Positions 1 to 5,178 are shown, counted from the first letter of the stretch. The stretch is 5,538 nucleotides of DNA from Deltaproteobacteria bacterium UBA5329 (GCA_002408185.1 DHQV01000072.1:57030-62567); one strand, 5' to 3'. A program made the numbers and translations. Notes: generated by a model not told the origin, from the sequence alone.

Positions 1-535
1 TGGGCTTATGAGGCAGCAGATCATCGGCGGTGGTCAGGGGCTTTAGATCCTCGGGGAAGGTCTCTCCCTTCGCTATCGCGATCCCGTTGGGGATGTATCC
101 CAGTGAAACAGTGTCCCCGACTTTTATATCGCCTGCGTTTTGATATCCCCTGAGATGAGGGTTTACGAGATCAAAGGCAAGGTGCTTGTCGGATGTTTTC
201 AGGGATATCGTACGTGATGCCGTGTCAAGCCTCGTTACTGTTCCCGTGAATATCATCTGCGGCGCGGTTTTTGTTCCCTTGCCTGAAGCAGGTGAGCCGC
301 GGAGGTTTTCTGCCTGGACCGTTTGAGCGGCTGACAGCGGTGTCGGCCCCAGGGTGGCTTCTTCATCCGGTGCGGTAAGCGGCTGTTTCATATACACGGC
401 TTCCTGCTGTTTCTGCTGCTGTTTCGGCCCCGTTATTACAGTGGGGCCTGGGCCGAGATCAAGGGTCCCGCAACCGGGGATAAATAAAAAACAAAAGATG
501 GTAAATAGAACTGCGGATACATACTTGAATTGCAT
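1..535 (-). CDS. Putative outer-surface lipoprotein (C-terminus beyond window)
   Basis: This reading frame is open from an ATG at 535 to the window edge, giving 178 residues with no stop. The start is supported by a GAGGT Shine-Dalgarno at 545-541, five bases before the ATG. Residues 1-21 form a short basic start and a hydrophobic stretch ending in IPGC, so Cys22 is the likely lipidated residue (type II signal peptide). After the cysteine comes a low-complexity linker rich in Pro, Gly and Gln (QQQKQQ near 39-44). Residues about 95-155 form a small beta-rich domain (GTVTRLD..., then KVGDTVSLGY) resembling DUF5666-like or OB-fold periplasmic domains; this resemblance is by eye. The protein is probably anchored in a membrane facing the periplasm. 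Its specific function is not recognised. It is transcribed away from the radical SAM gene at 818. Confidence 0.8.
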   Translation of the reverse strand, partial: MQFKYVSAVLFTIFCFLFIPGCGTLDLGPGPTVITGPKQQQKQQEAVYMKQPLTAPDEEATLGPTPLSAAQTVQAENLRGSPASGKGTKTAPQMIFTGTVTRLDTASRTISLKTSDKHLAFDLVNPHLRGYQNAGDIKVGDTVSLGYIPNGIAIAKGETFPEDLKPLTTADDLLPHKP

Positions 536-558
536 GTTACACCTCGAAAGCGTCACAA

Positions 559-587
559 GTTTTAACGACCTTTATGGGCGAAGTCAA
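559..587 (-). promoter_or_regulatory. Sigma70-type promoter for the lipoprotein gene
   Basis: On the minus strand, TTGACT (587-582) and TAAAAC (564-559) are separated by exactly 17 bp. Transcription would start near 552, giving a leader of about 17 bases that contains the GAGGT ribosome site before the ATG at 535. The -35 matches 5 of 6 consensus positions and the -10 matches 4 of 6. The call rests on the sequence match and the position only. Confidence 0.45.
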
Positions 588-771
588 GGTATTTAACTTT
601 GGATCGAAAAACCATCTTTTTCGTTTTTGCTTCGTCAACCGGCAGGCTTGCCTGTGCGACGTACGGATGTGCATCTCCTCGTAATCTCTCGATTTCCTTG
701 TTAAAACAAAGAATCTGCGCTTTTAGGCCCGGAAATTGATAGTCCTTAACAAAGATTCGAGTAAACTTCAT
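562..771 (-). CDS. Doubtful small hypothetical protein (69 aa)
   Basis: An ATG at 771 opens a 69-codon frame ending at TAA 564-562, in the gap between the divergent lipoprotein and radical SAM genes. A longer version could start at a TTG (843), but that would overlap the start of the radical SAM gene. The translation has an ordinary soluble composition, rich in Lys, Glu, Asp and Arg with no membrane segment, which is why it is listed. Against it, no Shine-Dalgarno precedes the ATG (CAAGAACAA), its stop codon overlaps the -10 of the apparent lipoprotein promoter, and no family is recognised. It may be a chance frame or a relic of a gene. Confidence 0.25.
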   Translation of the reverse strand: MKFTRIFVKDYQFPGLKAQILCFNKEIERLRGDAHPYVAQASLPVDEAKTKKMVFRSKVKYLDFAHKGR

Positions 772-777
772 TTGTTC

Positions 778-806
778 TTGATTTTGAGCGGCGCGGCTCT
801 TAAACT
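778..806 (+). promoter_or_regulatory. Possible promoter for the radical SAM gene
   Basis: TTGATT (778-783) and TAAACT (801-806) are 17 bp apart. The -10 hexamer is the same as in the selC promoter. The predicted start of transcription, about 812-814, would leave only 4-6 bases before the ATG at 818. The mRNA would then be nearly leaderless and the AGGA at 812-815 would sit at its very 5' end. Both hexamers match consensus at only 4 of 6 positions. Confidence 0.3.
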
Positions 807-817
807 GGTACAGGAAA

Positions 818-2065
818 ATGCTGGTCGAAAAATTAATATGCAATGTTGCGCGGAAGAAGAATGCCGATTATCTCCGGTTCAGGCCCGGAGAATCCTATGA
901 CGTACCGCGGCCGCGGGACGCGATTCCCCGGCTCCTCTATCTGCACGTGCCGTTTTGCGAAGAGCTATGCCCGTATTGTTCGTTCAATCGCGTTGTCTTC
1001 AGAGAACAGGTGGCCCGCGACTACTTCAGGGCTTTGCGCAAAGAGATCTCCATGTACGGGGACCTTGGCTATAGTTTCAACGCGATATACGTGGGAGGGG
1101 GTACTCCGACCGTTCTTATCGATGAATTAGCACAGACGCTCAACCTGGCGAAAGGTATTTTCCCGATCCGTGAGATCTCCGTCGAGACAAACCCCAACCA
1201 TCTGACCGGTCCGAACTTGGCACAGTTGAGAGATATGGGTGTCAACCGCCTGTCTGTCGGCGTTCAGACATTCGATGACGGGATCTTAAGGACAGTGGAG
1301 CGTTTTCACAAATATGGCAGCGGCGAGGAGATAGCTGCGAGGCTCAAGGAGACGATGGGTTATTTCGATACCCTAAATGTCGACATGATCTTCAATTTTC
1401 CCAGGCAGACAATGGCCATGCTTGAACATGATCTTGACATCCTGACAGGGCTCCATGTGGACCAGGTCACATTTTATCCTCTGATGGTATCGACATCCAC
1501 CGAGAGGATAATGGGGAAAAAACTGGGAAAGGTGGACTATGACCGCGGTCGCGGCATGTACATGAAGATAACGGATAGACTGAAAGACGCTTACGTCCCT
1601 AGCACGGCATGGTGCTTTTCACGAGGCGACGTGATGATCGATGAGTACGTCGTGAACTACGATGAATACGCAGGTCTCGGAAGCGGCTCGATAGGCTATC
1701 TCGGCGGGAGTGTCTATTCGAACACCTTCGATATTCCTGCTTACATAGAACACCTCAATAACGGGCAATTCCCGGTGGCCGCCCGGAAAGACTGTAGCAC
1801 CCGGGAGCGCCTTCTGTACGATTTCCTCATGAAGCTTTTCGGCATTTCTCTTGACCTTGACGAACTATCCCAAAAGCATGGCGTGAACGCCTATATCTAT
1901 CTTTTGCCCGAGGTCACTTTCTTCCGGTCGACAGGCGGCCTGATGAAGAAAGACAATAAAATTGTCCTGACACCAAAAGGCCAGTATTACTGGGTAATCA
2001 TGATGCGGGAATTCTTCATCGCCGTCAACAATTTTCGTGACTACTGCCGCTCGCTGATAGACTAA
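818..2065 (+). CDS. Radical SAM protein, HemN/HemW-like coproporphyrinogen III oxidase family
   Basis: This 415-residue protein carries the radical SAM motif CEELCPYC (Cys47, Cys51, Cys54), which binds a 4Fe-4S cluster and S-adenosylmethionine. It is preceded by HVPF, as in HemN and HemW. GGGTP (93-97), VETNP (122-126), RLSVGVQTFDD (144-154) and GLGSGSIGY (286-294) are further family hallmarks. The residue two after Cys54 is Phe, not the extra Cys of true HemN (CxxxCxxCxC). That favours a HemW, HutW/ChuW-like or other paralogous role, such as heme handling or degradation, over classical oxygen-independent coproporphyrinogen oxidation. The C-terminal part (about 320-415) looks like the family's winged-helix-like region. 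ATG 818 is the only good start after an in-frame stop at 785, with AGGA at a short spacing. The reaction cannot be fixed from sequence alone. The gene stands alone on its strand. Confidence 0.9.
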   Translation: MLVEKLICNVARKKNADYLRFRPGESYDVPRPRDAIPRLLYLHVPFCEELCPYCSFNRVVFREQVARDYFRALRKEISMYGDLGYSFNAIYVGGGTPTVLIDELAQTLNLAKGIFPIREISVETNPNHLTGPNLAQLRDMGVNRLSVGVQTFDDGILRTVERFHKYGSGEEIAARLKETMGYFDTLNVDMIFNFPRQTMAMLEHDLDILTGLHVDQVTFYPLMVSTSTERIMGKKLGKVDYDRGRGMYMKITDRLKDAYVPSTAWCFSRGDVMIDEYVVNYDEYAGLGSGSIGYLGGSVYSNTFDIPAYIEHLNNGQFPVAARKDCSTRERLLYDFLMKLFGISLDLDELSQKHGVNAYIYLLPEVTFFRSTGGLMKKDNKIVLTPKGQYYWVIMMREFFIAVNNFRDYCRSLID

Positions 2066-2169
2066 GGAATAGTCTCAAGTTTCAGACAAAAACCCATTAC
2101 TTTTTACTGACGAAAACCGATGCCCAATTAGCAATCGTCGTCATTCAGACAATCCTCCATCCGCCCTCA

Positions 2170-2185
2170 TTTCGGCTTGCCGGAA
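2170..2185. repeat. REP-like intergenic hairpin
   Basis: TTTCGGC (2170-2176) can pair with GCCGGAA (2179-2185) over seven pairs, one of them a T-G wobble, leaving a tiny loop. It is followed by TCCAGAG. This has the look of dispersed REP-type palindromes of the general form ATTCC...GGAATCCAG found between bacterial genes. It lies between the radical SAM stop and the selC promoter. A weak terminator is an alternative, since T-rich sequence follows about 12 bases later without a clean T run. Confidence 0.3.
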
Positions 2186-2284
2186 TCCAGAGTCTTTGCT
2201 TCTTCTTTCTACGATAAAATATTCATTTTCGCCTGAAACCTGAAACCGTCTTTCAGTGATTCATTCTGAGAATTTAAACCTTAA

Positions 2285-2313
2285 TTGACATTGCATCCCG
2301 TAATCAATAAACT
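2285..2313 (+). promoter_or_regulatory. selC promoter
   Basis: A perfect -35 hexamer TTGACA (2285-2290), a 17-bp spacer and TAAACT (2308-2313) stand directly upstream of the tRNA. Transcription would begin around 2319-2321, leaving at most a few bases for RNase P to remove before the mature 5' end at 2322. The position, perfect -35 and ideal spacing make this the best promoter in the window. Confidence 0.65.
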
Positions 2314-2321
2314 ATAGCAAC

Positions 2322-2416
2322 GGAAGTGGATGGGTCCTGGTGGGCCTCCTGGTCTTCAAAACCAGTGTGCCGGTGACGAGCTGGCGGGTGGGTTCGATTC
2401 CCATGCACTTCCGCCA
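2322..2416 (+). tRNA. selC: tRNA-Sec (selenocysteine), anticodon TCA
   Basis: This is a 95-base tRNA with an encoded CCA end. The acceptor strand GGAAGTGG (2322-2329) pairs with CACTTCC (2406-2412), then discriminator G and CCA. The D stem is long, six pairs (2332-2337 with 2342-2347), with a 4-base loop. The anticodon stem CTGGT/ACCAG encloses CTTCAAA, so the anticodon is TCA (2356-2358), which reads UGA. A long variable arm has a 5-6 bp stem (2369-2373 with 2381-2385). The T arm is 2388-2404 with loop TTCGATT. The length, long D stem and long variable arm are diagnostic of selenocysteine tRNA, the adaptor charged by SerRS, converted by SelA and delivered by SelB. Oddity: the eighth acceptor pair, normal in bacterial tRNA-Sec, is G2329 opposite G2405, a mismatch. 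Confidence 0.97.
2388..2416 (+). other. Probable attL core: 3' end of tRNA-Sec
   Basis: A tyrosine integrase gene ends 54 bp downstream of the tRNA and converges on it. Tyrosine integrases commonly recombine within a tRNA 3' end, and selC is a well-known target. The T arm and 3' acceptor strand (2388-2416) are therefore the likely overlap of the left junction. The exact boundary cannot be fixed because the second copy (attR) is not in this window. Confidence 0.5.
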
Positions 2417-2433
2417 TTTCTTTGATATCAAGG

Positions 2434-2520
2434 GGTTACAGCTTTTTCCCATCATTTGAAAAATGTCCTTCAGCCTTTCGAATTGGCCCTTTTTCCCGAA
2501 ATTGTAACTAAATTGTAACC
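2434..2520. repeat. TGTAAC(C) cluster near attL
   Basis: ATTGTAAC occurs twice as a direct repeat (2501-2508 and 2512-2519), 11 bp apart and inside the last codons of the integrase gene. The second copy ends TGTAACC, and an inverted copy GGTTACA lies at 2434-2440, between the integrase stop and the tRNA. One helical turn of spacing, next to an integrase attachment site, is what arm-type integrase or excisionase binding sites look like. Binding is inferred. Confidence 0.4.
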
Positions 2521-3555
2521 ATCGCCGGCTACAGAGCTAAGCTCCTTCTGGTTTTCGTAGAGTCTCGCGAGTTTTTCAGCACCTGTTCGGAGGTCGTCCT
2601 CGTTAACGATATTGTACCTATCGAAGACGGCTCTGGTCTTGTGACCGCTTATCTTCATCGCGACTCTTTCCGGGATTCCGGCTCGAACCATGTTCCGTAC
2701 AGCCGTCCGCCTTAGGTCATGGAAGAGCTTTACGGGTATGCCGGCATCCTTGAAGGCCGTCTTCCACGCCTTGCGAAAATCCCGGATCCTCTCACCGTTG
2801 AAATGAAACACATAAAGACCGTCCATACATCTCTGCCTGCCTTTTATCATATCGAGTAATTCTCCGGTGAGGAACAATAGTCGTGCTTCATCATTCTTTG
2901 TCGTTCCCGCATCAAGGGTGATGGTCTTATCGAACAGGTTAACCCTGTCCCATGTAAGCCCCAAGATTTCCTCCCGCCTCATTCCCGTGAAGTATGCCAT
3001 GACGAAGGGGCCTTTAAGATGCTCCGGTAGCTTGTCGAGGAGAATTGCGTATTCCTCATAGGAGTAAAAGCCTGTGCGGGTATTCCGCTCCTTCAGCATA
3101 GGGATAAAAGGCTTATTGGCCACCAACGGCGGTGTCGGCTGCAACGCCAGGTTGAACATTCTTTTCAGTGTGGCAAGCATCCTATTGATGGAAGCGTTTG
3201 ACATAGCTGCAGCCTGCTTGGTCGTTATGAATTCCTTTATCTTGTTTGTGGTGATCTCCGTTGCTTTGCAGTCGCCGAAGAAGTCCTTGAGATGCCTTAC
3301 ATTGATCTCCGCCCTCCACAATGATTTCTTGCCGTTGATTTGATAGTCAAGCACAAGCCCTTTGGCAAGATCGCTGAACCGCGTCCTGTCGACCTGCAGG
3401 CCAGGGAATTTATGTTCCTGTACCTGGCCCTCACGGAGCTTTAGAAGCCGTTCCGCTTCGCTTTTCTTGTCGGTCCTTGCCGATTCCATTACTGTCTTTC
3501 CATGGTTGTAATACTTAATCCAATACTTTTTGCCTCTCAGATAGACGCAACCCAC
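2470..3555 (-). CDS. int: Tyrosine recombinase/phage-type integrase
   Basis: This 361-residue integrase catalyses site-specific insertion and excision of the element, presumably at the adjacent selC gene. The start is a GTG at 3555, chosen because GGAGG (3566-3562) lies six bases upstream; a longer frame from a TTG at 3606 would run into the xre gene and lacks support. An N-terminal arm-binding region rich in Lys and Tyr (1-50) is followed by a SAM-like core-binding domain (about 58-140) and a catalytic domain (about 160-335). The full active site is present: Arg193 (TGMRREE), Lys220 (TTKND), His279 and Arg282 (HDLRR), His305 (SGH) and the nucleophile Tyr314 (FDRYN). The enzyme is therefore probably active. 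It starts one base after the xre stop codon, so translation is likely coupled. It runs toward the tRNA. Confidence 0.95.
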   Translation of the reverse strand: MGCVYLRGKKYWIKYYNHGKTVMESARTDKKSEAERLLKLREGQVQEHKFPGLQVDRTRFSDLAKGLVLDYQINGKKSLWRAEINVRHLKDFFGDCKATEITTNKIKEFITTKQAAAMSNASINRMLATLKRMFNLALQPTPPLVANKPFIPMLKERNTRTGFYSYEEYAILLDKLPEHLKGPFVMAYFTGMRREEILGLTWDRVNLFDKTITLDAGTTKNDEARLLFLTGELLDMIKGRQRCMDGLYVFHFNGERIRDFRKAWKTAFKDAGIPVKLFHDLRRTAVRNMVRAGIPERVAMKISGHKTRAVFDRYNIVNEDDLRTGAEKLARLYENQKELSSVAGDGYNLVTISGKRANSKG

Positions 3556-3556
3556 T

Positions 3557-3745
3557 TTAATCCTCCTTTCTCGTTTTTGTCTCACACTCGATGGCTTGCA
3601 GAGCAAGAGACAGGAAAGGCGGAATAGCCCTTAAACCCGTCTCCCATCTGCTCACCGTCATGCCTGCCACGTTTAGTTTCTCGGCCAGCGCTGACTGGGT
3701 GAGACCGTTTTTGTTACGCCATTCTTTGAGGTATTCTGGGGTCAT
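3557..3745 (-). CDS. Xre-family helix-turn-helix regulator
   Basis: This is a 62-residue protein consisting of little more than one Cro/C1-type helix-turn-helix domain: LKEWRNKNGLTQSALAEKL (6-24), then MTVSRWETG (29-37), the usual TQ...VSRWE signature. Residues 42-62 form a short hydrophobic then charged tail. It is about the minimum size for the fold, so it probably binds DNA as a dimer. Its TAA ends one base before the integrase GTG, and it carries the integrase ribosome site in its last codons. No Shine-Dalgarno precedes its ATG, and no upstream in-frame ATG, GTG or TTG exists before a stop at 3778. A palindrome within the promoter just upstream is its obvious candidate operator. It likely controls integrase expression, though the target is inferred from position. 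Confidence 0.85.
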   Translation of the reverse strand: MTPEYLKEWRNKNGLTQSALAEKLNVAGMTVSRWETGLRAIPPFLSLALQAIECETKTRKED

Positions 3746-3752
3746 GTTAGTT

Positions 3753-3779
3753 TTTATACCAATGGTATAATTATGTCAA
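3753..3779 (-). promoter_or_regulatory. Promoter of the xre-int pair
   Basis: On the minus strand, a perfect TTGACA (3779-3774) is followed by TATAAA (3758-3753) at a 15-bp spacing, or by TAAAAA (3756-3751) at 17 bp. Either choice puts the transcription start at about 3744-3747, essentially on the ATG at 3745. The -35 overlaps the TGA stop of the upstream helix-turn-helix gene. Confidence 0.5.
3754..3770. promoter_or_regulatory. 17-bp perfect palindromic operator
   Basis: TTATACCA, one central base, TGGTATAA: eight-base arms match perfectly. It fills most of the spacer and enters the -10 element of the xre-int promoter, so a bound dimer would block RNA polymerase. Xre-type regulators typically bind such sites in their own promoters, which makes autorepression the likely role. 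The right arm also yields TATAAT on the plus strand (3766-3771), but no rightward gene or good -35 supports a promoter there. Confidence 0.6.
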
Positions 3780-3976
3780 GCCCCAAATGTTTGTTTATTC
3801 CGCTCAACCCAGGCTTCCAGATCGGTAATGTCTATAAATATTCGCTTACCATCCTTGATATAAGGTAGTTTAGCGGCCCATAGCATTTCCCTGACAGACC
3901 AGTCGGATCTGCCGAGGAATATACTTGCCTCTTTAATGCTATAAAGCCGTTTAATTGCAGTACTGGGACGCTTCAT
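3776..3976 (-). CDS. Excisionase/AlpA-like helix-turn-helix DNA-binding protein
   Basis: This 66-residue protein has the compact winged-helix fold of the MerR-like HTH_17 group. LYSIKEASIFLGRSDWSVREML (11-32) is the helix-turn-helix, and LPYIKDGKRIFIDITDLEAWVER (37-59) is the wing and closing helix. Proteins of this type serve as excisionases (recombination directionality factors), AlpA-like activators or small regulators in integrated elements. Its place one gene before xre and int fits an excisionase that turns integration into excision. The start is set at ATG 3976 because AGGTGA (3987-3982) lies five bases upstream; a GTG at 3985 falls inside that ribosome site. It begins five bases after the stop of the preceding gene, so the two are probably translated together. 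Confidence 0.85.
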   Translation of the reverse strand: MKRPSTAIKRLYSIKEASIFLGRSDWSVREMLWAAKLPYIKDGKRIFIDITDLEAWVERNKQTFGA

Positions 3977-3981
3977 ATTCC

Positions 3982-4533
3982 TCACCTTTCATTTTTAGCA
4001 AAACGAAATATAAATCTTCGCGTTTGTCTTGCATTCCTTCTTCCAAGAATCGTTGTGATATCTTGCCTCTTATAATAGGGCCCAACTCGGTCCACAACTA
4101 TAGTTGGGAGTTGGCGCTTCAGTCTTTGGTTCATTGTCGCGTCGACAGCTATGCCGTTATATTCGAGCCAGCTATGTTCCCAGACCATGCCCGGAGATAG
4201 TTCTCTTTTTGGGTTCGCGCCTTGCACCCAATACCAATCTTGAGCGTGTCCTGCCTTAATCAAATCAGTCATAAAAGCCAAGGCGATGTTATGACAATTG
4301 CCGTCGTGTTGTCCTAACAACGGTTTTTCCAACATTGCAGCAATGGTATGTCGCATAAATTTGCGCGAAAAATAATCATGCACCATTGATGCTACACGCC
4401 TAGTACCTGTGTTTCCCGAGTCATTGTCTCTGTCGATGCATACTATAGCCGTGTTTGTCATTGCAATATCAAGGACGGGATCCAAACCGGTTTTTTTCTG
4501 GTTTTCCCCAACTGTATTAAAAAAGCTGTCCAT
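3982..4533 (-). CDS. Uncharacterised protein with transglutaminase-like Cys-His-Asp signature
   Basis: This 183-residue protein has no signal peptide or membrane segment. The start is ATG 4533, with AAGGAG (4543-4538) four bases upstream; the longer frame from a TTG at 4554 is not preferred. The second half has GQHDGNCHNIALAF (74-87), then WEHSWLEYNGIAVDATM (118-134). Cys80, His120 and Asp131 have the order, spacing and surroundings of the transglutaminase/papain-like catalytic triad (GxC...A, then HxWxE...xDxT). This supports a cysteine hydrolase or acyltransferase fold, but no substrate can be named. The N-terminal 70 residues are unrecognised and the C-terminus is strongly basic (GRRNARQTRRF). 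It is the first gene of the leftward xis-like/xre/int set, with 5 bp to the next start, so it may be a cargo or control protein of the element. Confidence 0.8.
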   Translation of the reverse strand: MDSFFNTVGENQKKTGLDPVLDIAMTNTAIVCIDRDNDSGNTGTRRVASMVHDYFSRKFMRHTIAAMLEKPLLGQHDGNCHNIALAFMTDLIKAGHAQDWYWVQGANPKRELSPGMVWEHSWLEYNGIAVDATMNQRLKRQLPTIVVDRVGPYYKRQDITTILGRRNARQTRRFIFRFAKNER

Positions 4534-4629
4534 AATTCTCCTTTTCCAAATCAAATTTTAAGCTCAAACACTGGTTATGCTATCCAATGTGCCATTGTAG
4601 AACCCTGCTGCTGAGCTGTTTACAAAGTA

Positions 4630-4648
4630 TGTAACTATGATTGTAACC
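4630..4648 (+). repeat. Second paired TGTAAC motif
   Basis: TGTAACTATGATTGTAACC here nearly repeats TGTAACTAAATTGTAACC at 2503-2520: two TGTAAC cores in the same orientation, 12 bp apart here and 11 bp apart there. The two copies bracket the integration gene set, one beside the attachment site and one upstream of the first gene. A shared DNA-binding protein such as the integrase or excisionase could use both, but this is inferred. Confidence 0.4.
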
Positions 4649-4799
4649 GTGTTTTCTCTTCCCTAAGGCCGGCAATTGCCACCTTTCCAACCCTTGCCCC
4701 CGTGCTCCCAAAGACACCTTTCGTTTTTTCATAATGGTAAATTCATCACTTAGCTTTTCTCCCCTTAGAGGAGTTCACCTGGGGGGGGGACCTGTTGCC

Positions 4800-4811
4800 A
4801 TTGTTAACAAT
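4800..4811. repeat. 12-bp perfect palindrome downstream of the zinc-finger gene
   Basis: ATTGTTAACAAT is fully self-complementary, with GCC and GGC triplets a few bases outside it that could extend a bulged stem. It lies 21 bp past the zinc-finger stop codon. It could be a regulator site or part of an RNA hairpin. No T run follows, so it is not called a terminator. Confidence 0.35.
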
Positions 4812-4831
4812 TGTGGCTCCCTTTGAGTGTT

Positions 4832-5065
4832 TCATGATTGGTCCTCCTGGACGAAAGTATCATCGTCCTGTTCCGCTGTTTTTCCATCACCATTCGGAAA
4901 CGGCTCATGCCGGTCCTGGATGACTTTAGTTACTTCCCGCCTTATCTCCCGCCAGTGACGATCCTTGCATTCCCTTGAGCAGAATTTCTGCCATATTCTT
5001 TTTGGAACAAATCGATTCTTGCACTGTAGGTAAATGCACATCTTGAAATGAATATCGTTGCTCAT
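4832..5065 (-). CDS. Small zinc-finger protein of unknown function
   Basis: This 77-residue protein starts at ATG 5065 with a strong AGGAGG (5076-5071) five bases upstream, making translation very likely. Residues 10-38 read CIYLQCKNRFVPKRIWQKFCSRECKDRHW, in which Cys10, Cys15, Cys29 and Cys33 can bind zinc. The pattern (C...C, FxPKR, QKFCSxxC, then basic residues) matches the small zinc-ribbon or treble-clef proteins common in phages and islands, although the first pair is spaced by four residues where two is usual. The last 25 residues are acidic and Gln-rich (AEQDDDTFVQEDQS) and probably disordered. Nucleic-acid binding is plausible; the function is unknown. It lies 298 bp upstream of the transglutaminase-like gene in the same direction and may be a separate unit. 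Confidence 0.75.
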   Translation of the reverse strand: MSNDIHFKMCIYLQCKNRFVPKRIWQKFCSRECKDRHWREIRREVTKVIQDRHEPFPNGDGKTAEQDDDTFVQEDQS

Positions 5066-5178
5066 GGTACCCTCCTAAGGTTTAATAGAATGAGTGCTAC
5101 GCAATCTCAGTACGTTATCCGCGAGATTTCCGCGGCATTGATCTCGAATCGAAACCCATTTCTTTTGCTCAATTATTT

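Larger units (their letters stand above)
4534..4831. other. 298-bp intergenic region, likely regulatory
   Basis: No convincing gene lies here. A 50-codon leftward frame (4732-4580) has an ATG but no ribosome site. Visible structure includes a TGTAAC pair (4630-4648), a 10-bp palindrome GGCAATTGCC (4671-4680), a run of nine G (4781-4789) and a 12-bp palindrome at 4800-4811. The promoter of the leftward operon should be here, but no pair of hexamers with good spacing stands out. The G run could cause slippage or a sequencing error. Confidence 0.4.

Noticed and set aside
354..596. 80-codon rightward frame opposite the lipoprotein
   Set aside because: It is antisense to the lipoprotein signal-peptide region. 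Its Cys/Phe-rich start is the reverse reading of a CAG-rich linker.
843..1130. 95-codon rightward frame inside the radical SAM gene
   Set aside because: It overlaps a strongly supported gene in another frame, has an unusual composition and shows no motif.
2240..2256. Hairpin CTGAAA...TTTCAG as a terminator after the radical SAM gene
   Set aside because: It is AT-rich with a six-pair stem and no following T run, so it does not fit an intrinsic terminator. It is more likely a chance product of the CTGAAAC tandem.
2867..3343. Two rightward frames (64 and 89 codons) within the integrase gene
   Set aside because: Both are antisense to conserved integrase catalytic and core-binding regions, with no ribosome sites considered convincing.
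3766..3771. Rightward promoter from the perfect TATAAT on the plus strand
   Set aside because: No acceptable -35 lies 16-18 bp upstream and no rightward gene follows. The hexamer is a by-product of the palindrome.
4580..4732. 50-codon leftward frame in the gap between the zinc-finger and transglutaminase-like genes
   Set aside because: There is no Shine-Dalgarno and no recognisable domain, and it runs across the paired TGTAAC motif and a palindrome, which suggests regulatory DNA.
2414..5165. Possible attR: CCATTTCTTT at 5156-5165 matches the bases just after the tRNA (2414-2423), with a nearby GAATCGAAACCC resembling the tRNA T arm in reverse.
   Set aside because: Only 10 identical bases are shared, they lie mostly outside the tRNA, and the T-arm-like piece is on the opposite strand with an extra base. 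A real att copy should repeat the tRNA 3' end in the same orientation.
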